DNA from: Chara braunii | Taxonomy: Eukaryota > Streptophyta > Charophyceae > Charales > Characeae | NCBI GenBank assembly: GCA_003427395.1 | Contig: BFEA01000148.1 | Span: forward strand, 1,649,850 to 1,673,502 | Direction: 5' to 3' | DNA length: 23,653 bases | Part shown: positions 1 to 12,725 of the stretch, one piece after another | Position numbering within the stretch: the first letter of the stretch is position 1 | How the letters are laid out: the number at the start of each line of letters is the position of its first letter | Notes under the pieces: model-generated | Told to the model about the DNA's origin: nothing | The model's input: the letters and a program-made list of their open reading frames with translations, nothing else | Database searches by the model: none | Program-made: the position numbers and the translations under genes

Positions 1-972
1 ACAGCATGGCCGCCTAGTAACGGCCCCGACCACTGCCGCTCGACCTGACCGGAAAAAACCGTAGCAGGAAGCTAGCGAAGTCGTAGTATATATCGTCACA
101 AACAGAACTGACCGGTAAAACCGTAGGCAGAGAGAGAGAGAAGAGGACAACAAACGAGGGGCTGTGACAAACTGTTTCGTTATATATATCGTCATATATA
201 TATATATATCGTCAAACAGAGTATGTCCATTTTCCCGTATGTGCGTCTATATATTAATGATCTATGTGTCTGTCTTTTAGACATATATTTATAAATACTG
301 TACCTGCTTGGGGCACATTCAAGAAATTGAGCTTTTTCGACTGAATTCGAACGTAATTGCGGTCAGACACATCCAAGAAAGTCCAGCTGAGTATGCCCTT
401 ATCTATCCACCCTCTGTCATCCTGGTTTAGCACTGCCGAACCTCCCGATCATGTCCAGACGGAGCGAGCAATTCAACCGGTCTGAATTGGATCAATGATC
501 GCAGCCGCGGTTATCTTCTGATGGTAATAAGAAAGAAAGGGAAAAAAAAAATATATATATATAGCAGTAAATCACATTTACACACAAGAAAAGAACACTT
601 TCACTGTGCACGTTCACCGAGGCAAAAACCTGACTTTCGAATCGCTCTGTGATCCTACTACCTTGAGACATAAACGTTCCAAAAAAAAAAAAAAAAATAG
701 ACAAAAAAAAAAAGAAGAAAAAGACAATTCACTGTGCACGTCAAAACAAGGGAAATGAATCCCGCTGTCCTTTCCCCCAACTCGTACACTTCGTGTCCTT
801 CGGCCTTCATTCATTTTAGACCAAGGCAATCAGAACTGCTCTCGCCAGACTGGGCCAGATTCATTTTAGCGAGCATCACGAACAGAACGTATCTGGTCAT
901 TTTAGACCAAGGCAATCAGAAATTCACTATGTTCGCTACAAATGTTCGCCACACGGCTATCAGCAACACATG
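1..972. other. non-coding, simple-repeat-rich DNA
   Basis: No gene is supported here. The stretch has TA-rich tracts near 180-212 and 552-564, poly(A) at about 680-696, and a partial local duplication near 47-70 and 108-128 around a gaccgg-aaaaccgtag motif. If the transporter exon at 1759-1947 is real, this stretch would lie inside or beyond its first intron. I found no second exon of that gene. Confidence 0.6.
811..921. repeat. 25-bp direct repeat, 86 bp apart
   Basis: A 25-bp sequence beginning tcattttagaccaaggcaat occurs at 811-835 and again at 897-921. A partial third copy (ttcattttagc) lies between them at about 860. The spacing suggests a decayed tandem duplication. No function is evident. 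Confidence 0.75.
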
Positions 973-1235
973 TCAGTCGCTGAATTGATGTTACGTTCTT
1001 TTAGAAATGGTGCCTTCGGTGCCTTCGGCGGCTTCGGTAGTGAATTCCCTTGAGCTGCTGACCTGTTGAGATACGGACCCAGGTTCGGATCCCGATGGAC
1101 CTGTGAATGGAGAATTGATGTTACGTAACATCAATTCAGGATCCGTATCTCAACAGGTCAGCACCTCAAGGGGATTCAATACCGAAATTGGGTCCATTTC
1201 TAAAAGAACGTAACATCAATCAATCCAGCGACTGA
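973..1235. repeat. foldback inverted-repeat element with central palindrome
   Basis: The left arm (973-1080) pairs with the right arm (1139-1235). The outer stem is 973-1010 against 1193-1235, with one small insertion in the right arm. The inner stem is 1034-1080 against 1139-1186. The loop contains a perfect 26-bp palindrome at 1112-1137, built from two head-to-head copies of the motif gaattgatgttacgt, which also marks the outer arms at 983-997 and, inverted, at about 1209-1222. The shape fits a non-autonomous foldback or MITE-like element. No clean target duplication is visible, so the family is unassigned. Confidence 0.7.
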
Positions 1236-1305
1236 ATTAACCCTTGAGGTCAAGTTCGGTCACTTCGATGATACTGTATTATCTTAAGGGTGTCGCTCTT
1301 TTAGA

Positions 1306-1700
1306 GGGGGGGGGGGGGGGGGGGGGGGAGGGATTGGTCGCTTCGTCCTTCGTGACATCCGTCAAAATTGGAACGATACAGAGAAAGAACATTAGCATGA
1401 CCCCTGCGCAGGGAGGATACCCATCAAGCGGAGAAGTGGTCCGATTTATTAAAAAAAAAAAAAAAGGTCGCTTCACCAATGGCCTCAGATAACCCACGCC
1501 GTTGTGAAATGGAAAACATGAAATTTGTTGCAGGAGACAGAGGAAAGCAGTGACGAAAGAGCGAAGGAGAGAGAGAGAGAGGGGGGGGGGGGGGGAAGGG
1601 GGGGGCGAAGGAAGATAGCACAAACAGCGAAGACATGGAGTGAAGTTAAAGGAACGGGAGGGGACGAAAGGGATGCGGACGGCAAAATTAAAAGGGAGGG

Positions 1701-1737
<37 letters not shown>
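1306..1737. other. homopolymer-rich part of presumed intron 1
   Basis: This contains a 23-nt G run (1306-1328), a 14-nt poly(A) near 1451-1464, a GA tract followed by G runs (1570-1605), and a 29-nt poly(A) at 1709-1737. On the minus strand it would be intron just downstream of the exon at 1759-1947. The G runs could form G-quadruplexes. Long reading frames here are low-complexity artefacts. Confidence 0.6.
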
Positions 1738-1758
1738 CGGCATATAATATAAACCAAC

Positions 1759-1947
1759 CTCGATAACGCCGTTGAGCATGAAGCCACCGAAGGTGAGACC
1801 TCCACAGATTGCCAGCTGCAGCCATCGCGGACGAGCACTGAGGTCGAAAGTCAAAAGCTTGACCGGTGCAGACGCACCCCCCCCTGCCGACCCGCCTCCC
1901 CCACCCCCTCCCCCTCCCCCTCCCCCTGCCCCACCAGAGGAAGCCAT
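1759..1947 (-). CDS. first coding exon of a UAA-family (UTR2/UTR5-like) nucleotide-sugar transporter, partial
   Basis: The exon encodes 63 residues from an ATG at 1947. A Ser-Gly-rich leader with about 12 consecutive glycines is followed by a segment containing SARPRWLQLAICGG and LNGVIE. Plant UTR2/UTR5 transporters begin their first membrane helix with a comparable PRW-x-Q-x2-x-IC...NGV-x-E pattern, continuing with a second acidic residue and a tyrosine. Homology stops exactly at GAG followed by gttggt, a good 5' splice donor in phase 0, after which the frame runs into poly-Phe from poly(A). Known members are multi-pass Golgi or ER antiporters for UDP-sugars. Later exons must lie left of the window or were not recognised. 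A GTG five codons upstream also keeps the frame open, but the ATG is preferred. The assignment rests on one short exon. Confidence 0.6.
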
Positions 1948-2320
1948 CAGCTTGTGCACCACTTACTGAATAAATTTAAAGAGGCGCCCTCGCTGACTGA
2001 CGGAATGGCAGCGCTACGCGGCCGCCCTCGCGCACCCGCCCGCTCGAAAACCGAGCGAGCCGGGCAGAAGCTTCGCCTCTTCAAAAGAGCCCGTCCACTG
2101 TACCGATGAGGAACTGATCAATCTTCGTCGTTTCTCACAAACAGATCGGCCTTTGTCGTTGATGACGATCGGATCAGTCTTTGTCGTTTCTGTCCTGCTT
2201 CGAGTTCCCGACCACGACCCACAATCAACGGGTGGTCGATTCTCTTCCTCCTGCGTACACAGCAATCCACCCACCCGCCCCCATAGAGAGAGATGGATAG
2301 GCAGAGGGAGCTGCTTGACA
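1948..2320 (-). promoter_or_regulatory. presumed 5' UTR/promoter side of the transporter gene
   Basis: This is the sequence upstream of the exon on the minus strand. 1980-2070 is CpG-rich, as is common at plant-lineage transcription starts. No TATA box or defined motif could be assigned. The role is inferred only from position. Confidence 0.3.
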
Positions 2321-4349
<2,029 letters not shown>

Positions 4350-5131
4350 AAAGCTTAGCTAGGTTAGGGCCCCCCATCCCGCAAATGACGGCCATAGCCA
4401 AGGAGAAGGCCGCTGGCCTCGGTCACCGGAATTGGTAGGGTGAGTAGAGCCTGAGCAATGCAGGAGAAGCGCCGTTCTGAAAACGCGAAGTTACCACAGT
4501 AACTGCTCCACAGGTATGCAAGCTGGAAGAGAAGCAAGGAGAGTGATGGAAAGTATAAAAAAGCAGTAGTAGTCCGGACGAGAGGGCTTCGGAAGATACG
4601 CTAGCTAGGAGTAGCGTTCCTTCTACAGTAGCCATCTAACTCCTATCTACCCAAAGGAAAAGACTCACCGCGGAGAGGTGGTTCACCATGTCACCTAGGG
4701 TTTTTTACCAAGGTCATTAATCACCATAGTAAATCGCACTCCATTCTCACATGAGCTCGGGGGACAGGGGAGAGAGAATGACTGTCAGATAAGATATAGT
4801 AACATCTGCAAAAACCCTCGAAGGATACACACAGCACACGTATCGCTTTATCGTCAATCCTTTTATTTCTTGCCTACCTGAAGGCAAATTTCACCTTCGG
4901 TAATTCGTCCATTTCGTTACCTAGAGGTTCCTTCTCTCCGACTTCAATTGTCGCTAGGAATCCTATCGAACTCGTGCTTTGGGCTCTCTCCCCCCGCGGT
5001 TACAAATCCGGTGAAGCCTAACATCCTAGGCAGAGAACGAAACGGCGAGCAGGAAGTAGCCTTGATTTCCCAACGAACACAAATCCGAGAATCAGGAAGG
5101 GCGCAGCCGAAGGACAAGCGGGTAGGAAGCA
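4350..5131 (+). other. probable LINE 5' UTR, boundary uncertain
   Basis: This lies immediately upstream of LINE ORF1 and has no supported coding content. The base composition changes from the GC-rich DNA to the left to a more balanced one around 4350, so the LINE may begin near there. I could not find a copy of the post-poly(A) sequence (caatatctctcg, 12621 on) here, so the 5' boundary and target duplication are undetermined. Confidence 0.4.
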
Positions 5132-7829
5132 ATGCAGGGCCAGGCAGAAAGGGATACTCAAGGCCCGTACAAACCCCTGATGCTCCGGGTCCGCGCGGCG
5201 CAAGTACGGGAATCCGTAGGGAAATGCTACGACGAGGGAATTTGCCCTGACGATGTGAACCTGGGCCGGGTTGTAGAAGACGAAGAGGGGCGGAGGTTTG
5301 TAGTGAATAGGGACGTGGACGAAATCAAGGAGCAGTGGCTCAAAGAGCGAACGATCATCATGATTTTTAGAGATGAGGCGAGGCTATTGTCCAGGAAGGT
5401 AAAAGAGGATCTCATCCGGGCTTATGAAGATGGGTGGTACGCTCGAAAACTCTTCAACCCAGACATCAAACGGGGGAGGGTGAGATTCGAGGGACAGAAC
5501 GTAATATCCTATGTGGCGAAAAGTCAGGGAAGTTGCAGAATGGCTTATTGGGGAGGGGGAAGCTGTACTGGAACTGCAAGGGAAGGAGTACCGAACGATC
5601 TTCAAGCCATGGATGACTAAACAGGACCTCAAGAACCTGCGCCTGCAAGAAGCTGACACGAACTTTTGGATCATAGCATTGCGTGTGCAACTAGATGCTT
5701 ACTACTACCTAAAAAGTGCAGTCACAAGCATGTTTGGGGAGGTGGTCCACATGCATCCACCTGAAATTTATCCCACAAGGCCCAAACTAATGAATGTGAA
5801 GCTAGATATGAGTCTGGAAGCACGTTATCATGTAGAGGATGAACTGGTCATCGAATCTCCCAACGGAGAGCGGTGGAGAGTGGAGGTAGCATCCCCCTAC
5901 ACCGACTACTGTCGCCGATGCAGATGGTACTTCCATTCGGAGGAAACCTGTCCAAGAGCACGCCAAGAGGACGAGAGAGGTAAAGAAGGGGGCCTGAGGC
6001 AAGGCGGTCATAGAGCGAAGTTCCGACAATATCTGTACAACACAAGACGCAATGCGGAGCGGGACGCGACAGAGAGAGGGGACGCAAGACACGGGTCCAC
6101 TCACGAGCACGGAGGAGGAACTGCCAGTCGAAGCGCGGGCCAGACAGGAGCAGACCGAGAGATGCAGAGACAACAAGCATACATACAACCCGGCCCTGGC
6201 CCACTGCCCCAGGCCGGCCCACTGAACCACCACCAGGACCAGATGAGGTTGCAGCAGAGCGAACGAGGAGAACCTCGGTATGTCATGCCAGACGGCAACA
6301 GGAGCAAGCCGGGTTGGTGGGAGAGCGAGCAACTCGCAAGCAGAGAACACAACCCCTGGACGCAGGTCCCAACGCACCAGTCCCTTCCACCCCGCACAGG
6401 ACCGGGATGCTGGTCGAGGAGCAACAGTGCAGGTTACTCTCACCAAACTGAAGAGTATCTGATCCAAGGCTGGAACGGCCCGTCAGCTGCACAGCAGACG
6501 GGGCATCGCCAATTTCTGCTCTCCAGCGGAAGAATTTCAGGGCGCATACGTAGAGAACCCCGGACAAGCCGAATGCTATCAACTTCAAGGAGGCCCGACC
6601 CTCATCCAACACTCGTCAGCCATCAATGAAACAAGGTACAGGGCGCATCCACACCAGCAACTCAGGTTAGATCGGCCACAATCATGCTACCCCCCAGAAA
6701 CCATTGAGTGGGGACACTTGGCGAGGAATGCACCGGCAAACTCAGGACAAACAACGGGTCAACCTCATTATAACGCCAGCAACCTCAGGCAAGAGCTTGA
6801 AGCGGGCCCCAGCGGAAGGAGTAGGACACCTTGGAGACAGTGGGTGGCAGAGAGATCTGCCCAGCAGGACCTGGCAAGAGAAAATACAGCAGAGAGGAGA
6901 ACGGGGCAGAACCATTCCAGAGACCATCCAAGAGGAAAGAGCTACCGGGGAACTTTCCAAGACCTCTCTCACCTCTTAGTCTCAAGTCAGGATGGACAGC
7001 GAATCTCAAGCAGAAGAGAAGGACACAAGACAACTCTCGGAAGAACATGGAAAGCTCGTCACAGTCAAGACGGCAAGTAAGAGAGGGGAGCCACGCTGAG
7101 GGCCGATTAAGAGGACTCTGTCCAGATAAGAATAAACGAGCAGAGGTCCTGCACAAGAGCTACTCAGAAATGGTGAAGAGACGGGTGGTCCCAGTGCTCT
7201 GTACTCGAGCCATTGATGGGACCTACTTCTTAGCGTTAGCGGATCCAAGCGGCCAATCGATTTTGCCCTCGGTGGAAGTAGACCGAACCCCAACACCAAC
7301 CCTGATCATGGAGAAGACCAGAATGCTGTACGGGGTTCACGTTCCAGTTCGAATCATCCCGACGTCGACCATGGCGAGCGTGATATGCGAAACAGAGGAC
7401 GACTTCTGCAAATTTTATTTCCCCCTACTGGACCCCCGCATCCCACCAGAGTCAGCAGAATCTCTAACTCAAGCAGGGGTCAGGTGGTACAATGTGGATA
7501 TTGTAAGGGAGCGGGGTATACCCGAGCTGGAGAGGATAGCGGTGGTCCCAGGGATTAGTGCGCTGATTCTCCTGAACCTCAATGAGAAGCTCAGGAGGGA
7601 GGAGAATCTGCAGTCCGAGTTCATTCTCAAGATGCTAACGAAAGAATGGAGATCCCCCTCCCAGACTAACTCGTCACGTGGCTCTTCTAAGAACATCTCA
7701 GTCAACATGTTAGGAGGCACCAGCAGAGAAAGCATCAGGGCTGGAACCACGGGGGAACAACAGCCAAGGACAGGAAGAGAGACACCCCGCATCCTCTGCC
7801 AAGCGGGAAACAATATTTTCCATGGATAG
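5132..7829 (+). pseudogene. LINE ORF1: RNA-binding protein with CCHC zinc knuckle, frameshifted
   Basis: The frame opens at an ATG at 5132 (MQGQAERDTQG...). It shifts at about 5515, next to an AAAA run, and continues through a probable DUF4283/RRM-like domain (roughly 5590-5880). A zinc knuckle CX2CX4HX4C follows at 5910-5951 (C-RR-C-RWYF-H-SEET-C). This domain order is that of plant LINE ORF1 proteins, which bind element RNA. After the knuckle comes a long hydrophilic Gln/Arg-rich region. It changes frame near 6470 and again around 7000-7080, leading into a conserved-looking C-terminal domain of unknown function (about 7150-7670). The last codons end TAG at 7827-7829, overlapping the ORF2 ATG at 7822. 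The three frame changes make this copy non-functional unless they are sequence errors. Confidence 0.75.
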
Positions 7830-10800
7830 GCTGAAGATAGCAACCTGGAACCTGAGGGGGTTGGGGGACACGACAGGCAGAAGGAAGAAAAGGAGGGTGA
7901 AAAGCTGGTTGCACGAGTGACGAGTGAACTGCCTGTTGATTCAGGAACCAAAACTAGATGAAGAGAAGCTGATCGAGTTGGGGAACTGGTGGGAAGGACC
8001 GCAAGTATGGTCCCCTGCGCAGGGGACTAGAGGTGGGGTGGGTATATTGCTGCATAGGGACCTTCAAGTAACAGTGCTAGAGAGCGAGGCGGATCTGTGG
8101 GGGAGATGGGCCTGGGTCAGGTTTGAGGCAGGCAATGAGGAATGGGCAATCATGACTGTGTATGCCCCTACGAAGAGAAAAGAAAGAACAATTTTTTTCG
8201 CAAACCTCATGCTACATATCCCGAAAGTAGACAGGTTAATCCTGGCAGGGGACTGGAACCTGGCTCTCGACGAAGTCCTCAGTCCACAGTCTTCCGCAGC
8301 AGGCCGTAAGGATGCACAGACATTGCTGGACCTCGCAACGGAGCTTGAACTGGCAGACCCCTTCCGTCTGCTATCTCCGGAAGACCCGGGGTACACCTGG
8401 ACCTCGCACATGCACCGGGACAGACGGCAAGTAACCAGACGACGCTTAGACTACTTCTTGGTAAGTAGTCAGGCATTAGAAGGGGTGACAGCGGTTCAAC
8501 ATATCGCCCACCCACTCTCGGATCACAAGCCAGTGGTAGCGGAAGTGAAGCTGCACAATACCACCGAGAGAGGCAGAGGGTTCTTCAGGTTGAACTCTCA
8601 AAACCTGGAGGATCCAAGCATCGGCAGCTGGCTTGAAAAACACATGAAGGCATGGGAGTCCGTGAAACAGTACTTTGATTCTACAGTCGAGTGGCTGGAT
8701 AGCGGGATTGCAATTGCCTCAGGAGTGATGAACGTCTGCTCCAAGATACTAGCCAGAAACAGAAATCAGAGGGATGCAGAGTGCAGAAGGAGAGTGGAAG
8801 AGGCGGAAGAACAGATGGAGGGACATCCCATCTCGACCATGGTGTGGGCAGCGGAAAGGGAGAAGAGGATGGCAGAATGGGAGAGCATCCAGGCAAACAA
8901 AGAACGGAGATGGGCGGAAGTTCTCAAGGAGAAAGGGATAGAGGTGCATGACAAGATGACGAAAGAGACCTTTCAAAGGCTTCAACCAAGGCTGCTGCAA
9001 CAGCAGATGGTGGAACTTAGTCACCCGTTCGATGAAAGGGAACCAAGGGCCTCTTCTGCCTCAGGCCTACTGGAATATGCTAAGCTTTATTATGAAGACA
9101 TCTTGACTACCCGGCGGCCCCAAGACGACTTTCTCACAGACCTATCAGAGAACTCGGACATGTGGGAGGACACAACGGTCTCGCTGCTAATAGCAGCAAG
9201 ATTAGACCTGGGCAGACCGGTTACGGTAGAAGAAACAGCCCAAACGCTGAAGTCGAAGGCAACAGGGAAATCCCCCGGAGTGGATGGCCTAACGGTGGAG
9301 TTCTTCCGGAAGAACTGGACCATCTTTGGACCAGCACTTATAGAACTATACAACAAGGTTCTGTCAGACGGGAAGTTGGGGAAGGGAATGACACACGGGG
9401 TTATCGCAGTGTTGTTCAAGAAGGGAGACAAAGCAGACGTTAAGAATTGGCGCCCAATCTCACTTCTGAATGTCTCATATAAGATCCTAGCCAAGACATT
9501 GGCAAGGCAACTCGGCAGGTATCTGCCTGACCTGGTCGGGGGGGACCAGGGAGCCTTTGTACAAGGCAGATCAATCTTCAACAACATCATCACTGCTATC
9601 GAAGTCCTGGAAGTGGTCCAATCGGAGAATCTGGATATGGTGGTCCTTCTCATTAACCTAGAGAAGGCGTACGACAAGGTGGGGTGGCCTTTCGTCATGA
9701 CGACACTACGAAGGATGGGATTTGGAGCATGATTCTGCAAGTGGGTAGTGGCAATGTACACAGCCGCCACATCATCAGTGATCATCAACGGACATCTGTC
9801 CACACCTTTCAGACTGACACGGTCGCTCAGACAAGGCTGCCCTCTCGCTCCGTTGCTGTTCGTTCTTCAGATGGAAGTCCTACTCAATCGTATAAGAAGA
9901 CACCCGCATATCAGAGGCCTGCGGCTGTTCAGCGGCGCAGAATGTAGAGTCAAGGCGCTTGCGGATGACCTCTTCGCAGTGTGCGAGAACTCGGTGGAAG
10001 CCCTATCTGCAATGAAAGAGATTATAACACAGTATTCAACTCTGTCAGAAGCCTCGGTGAATTGGAACGAGTCCACCTACCTGCTACCAAGGACTTATGA
10101 GCTGAAACTGGAATGGGGAATGAAAAGGGTTGAAGAAGGGGAAGAGGAACGTTTCCTAGGTGTGTTGATAAGTCTGCAGGTGGAAGCCACAACACAAGGT
10201 CAACTCTTGCAGCATCGCATTGCGGCAAGGCTTCAACTGTGGGGGACGGCCTGACACCTGTCAATCATTGGAAGAGCGCTGGTTACTAACGCAGCACTAT
10301 TCTCCATCCTCTGGTTCGTCTCAGTTGTGAGAGAATTGGCAAAAGGAATCCTCACGACAATCCGCAGACTGGCTGCAAGGTTCCTGTGGAACCCCAGGGC
10401 CAAGAACAACGAGCGCTTCTTGGTGAAAGTGGCTTGGGAGACACTCACATTCCCAAGAGATCAGGGCGGCCTGGGCTTGATGGACCCAGCCAGAAGAAAC
10501 CAGGCCCAACTGTCAGTCTGGCTCAACAAGATAGCTACAACAGCTTCGAAGGAACACTCGGTAGAGTTGGCGGAGAGGATACTGATGGGTGAATGGGGTC
10601 TGTCCAGACCAGAAGATGTCTGGGTTTGTTTTTTCATGGAATCCTTCAGAAAAAGGAGCTGAAGTCAACTTTCTGGAACTCCATCAGAAAGGCCTGGAAC
10701 AAACAGCCACCAAATGTGCAACAGTCGCCACAGACAAAGGAAGAAGTCCTACTCCAGAATCTGTTTGAGAACCCCTCAATCTGCGACCAGTCAGGGGAAC

Positions 10801-12091
10801 CTTTGAAGGCGGATGGGTCCACAGGTTCGTTCGGCCTGGCATGGATGCGTAGGGGGGTAGTGTGTATCAAAGACCTATGGTCCTCGCTGCTGGGGGGGTG
10901 GATTCTGCTAAGGGACATCAAGTCCAAGCTTCACGGCCTGCGAAGGGTGGAGGAACACTGACATATCATCCGTGAAGGCATCCCGCAGAGCTGGAAGGAC
11001 CTCCTAGGCCCGGATGGAGTAGACCCTCCGGGAACCTGGTACTACGCTGCTGAAGAACAGGAACCGGATGTAGTATGGAAGGTATTGGAGGTGCTGGAAA
11101 GTGGTTTCAGGAGAGTAGAAAGGTGGAAGTGCAGCCAACCGATCAACAGTCTGACGCGGATCAACGAAGAGGTAATCTTGCTGTGGAACAACCCTGCTCA
11201 AATCAGAGTGATTGAAATGCCAGAAAAGAGGGGAAAAGCAAAGTGCTCTCTTGGATTGGTCGAGTCCCACTCTGCAAACTGAGCATCGATCCTAATGCTT
11301 GGAGCTGGAAACCTCACAACGCAAACAGTGTGGTGCCCATGGCCGACTACTCTGTCAAAGCAGGCTACGTCTTATCCGCCAAGGTTCAGAGGACACCTGC
11401 AGCGGTCGCAGCGAGAAGGTGGCAAACATTACTGGGAGAAACTATCCCAGAAGCCGAACAACAGTTCTTAAAACTGTGGAAGATCCTGACCAAACTGCCC
11501 AATGGAAAGCAAGTCAGTATCATGTGGCTTCTCTCACTGTTAGTGACCCCCTCGGCAGTGTGGCTACTAAGCAGGGGGATGATGGTGGAACTGCGCTGTA
11601 ATCGGTGCAATTGGCCATTTGAATCAACGCGGCACTTGTGGTGGGAATGCCCTGCGTCGAAGAGGATCTGGAAATGGTGGGAGACTCATTGGAAGGAAAT
11701 CGGAGGGGAGGAGGTGGAGTGGAACGAACAATGGGTATTGCTGGGCTTTCTACCTGCAAACCCACCTGGGAAAAAGGGATGGAGCTATATAGCCCACGTG
11801 GCTAGGGGGATAATCTGTGAGGTGATTTGGGCTGACCACAACAAGATAAGATTCGAAAGGAGATCACTCACAGACCTAGAAATCAAGCACAAGATCAAGT
11901 TGGGGCTGAAGCAGGCGATCAACGTGGACTGGAAAAGGAAAGTTAGAGCGGGGAGAGGGAGTCGACTTCAGAAGAAGTGGTTTCTCATAACCTGGGTCAG
12001 GCATAACCGTTTTGCAACAGTGCACTGCCTAAGGGGCTTGATCCTCTCACGTTGGTTAATGGAAGCAGGCAGTAAGATAGAGGTACGGTAG
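7822..12091 (+). pseudogene. LINE ORF2: APE endonuclease and reverse transcriptase, interrupted by four TGA stops and two frameshifts
   Basis: The protein nicks the target and reverse-transcribes element RNA. It starts at ATG 7822 within ATGGATAG, overlapping the ORF1 stop. Endonuclease motifs, counting from this ATG, are TWNLRG (N10), QEPK (E42), YAPT (Y114), GDWN (D144, N146), RRLDYF (D210) and SDH (D234, H235). Reverse transcriptase motifs include KSPGVDGL, NWRPISLLN, GRSIFNNI, LINLEKAYD (N612 where Asp is expected), RQGCPLAPLLF and LADD (D715, D716). The C-terminal zinc-binding region is C-NR-C...H-LWWE-C near 11597-11655. In-frame TGA codons lie at 7918, 9730, 10252 and 10959. Frameshifts lie at about 10625 (TTTTTT run) and 11230. 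The final stop is at 12089. Domain identity is secure; the copy is dead. Confidence 0.92.
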
Positions 12092-12620
12092 TAAGATGGA
12101 GACTAACTGGGACGGGACCTGGACACTCGGTCCCAGCTAGGGCCGCTGTGGGCCGTTAGGAGAGTGTCAGTAGGTAAAGGTTTAACGCACTGGGCCGCGT
12201 TAGTCCCAGGGGGAAGTCAGGTAGTGGTAGGGGAAGCTCATAGGTTTATCTAGTTAGACCCTGGGACATGTGGCTACAACCACTCAATTTTAGCAAGTAC
12301 AATGATCAGTGTTGATAATTCTGCAAGCAGGAAGCCATGAGGCTTCAGACAATCACAATGTACTCAGGTTGCCAAAAGTGGACAATAGTAGTTTTTACCT
12401 TCATCAGTATCTCAATTTCTCCAAGTTGTGGCACAAGGTAGAGCTGGTTGTAGGAATTTGGAAAGTTGGCAGGTCGTTCGACTTTCCTTAGGCGTACGCC
12501 TGTAAGCTAAGCTGGCTGATGCTGTCAGTATTCTAGGTTGAGTTGTGAGGTCCCCGGCCTCGATGCTACATTTATAATGAATCAACTGGTTGTTTGAAAA
12601 AAAAAAAAAAAAAAAAAAAA
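12092..12620 (+). other. LINE 3' UTR and poly(A) tail
   Basis: This is non-coding sequence between the ORF2 stop and a 24-nt A run at 12597-12620. The tail marks the 3' end of the element as made by target-primed reverse transcription. A cggtcccagctagggccgct-type GC segment near 12129-12148 could fold, but I did not establish a defined stem-loop. Confidence 0.75.
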
Positions 12621-12703
12621 CAATATCTCTCGAAAGTAAAGAAAAGGGTAACAGGGACGGGGTTCTCCTGGGGGGAGTCCCAGAGAATCTGCAGCTGGAC
12701 AAA
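12621..12703 (+). pseudogene. older LINE ORF2 fragment, left part (interrupted by Harbinger)
   Basis: The frame beginning at 12623 is open and reads ...NRDGVLLGGVPENLQLDK. It aligns with the intact LINE at about 11713-11780 (...NEQWVLLGFLPANPPGKK). The final AAA (12701-12703) is the left copy of the Harbinger target duplication. The next codons of the same frame, GWGYIAQVF, occur on the far side of the transposon at 21464. The fragment begins directly at the poly(A) of the neighbouring LINE, so its own upstream part is missing or displaced. Confidence 0.8.
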
Positions 12704-12725
12704 GGGCGTCGTTAGACACTCCTCG
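12704..12725 (+). repeat. left terminal inverted repeat of Harbinger element
   Basis: These 22 bp starting gggcgtcgttagacactcct are exactly reverse-complementary to 21439-21460. A leading GGG is typical of PIF/Harbinger ends. Confidence 0.93.

Larger units (their letters stand above)
5132..12620 (+). mobile_element. non-LTR retrotransposon (LINE, APE-type), near full length but decayed
   Basis: The order is ORF1 with a zinc knuckle, an overlapping ORF2 (endonuclease, reverse transcriptase, C-terminal zinc-binding region), a 3' UTR of about 500 bp and a 24-nt poly(A) at 12597-12620. This is the standard layout of plant-type L1-like LINEs. Both frames carry stops and frameshifts, so this copy should not be able to move itself. 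A probable 5' UTR extends further left. Sequence just after the poly(A) belongs to another, older LINE, so this copy lies in or against it. Confidence 0.9.

Noticed and set aside
1082-1094. tRNA B-box-like ggttcggatcc
   Set aside because: It has no A box or cloverleaf and lies inside the foldback element.
1279-1758. Extension of the transporter exon frame past the donor site
   Set aside because: It translates poly(A) and G-run intron sequence into poly-Phe and poly-Pro, and homology stops exactly at the GT donor.
7822-12091. Non-standard genetic code with TGA as sense
   Set aside because: The transposase terminates at TGA at the expected end, and the stops coexist with frameshifts, so mutational decay is simpler.
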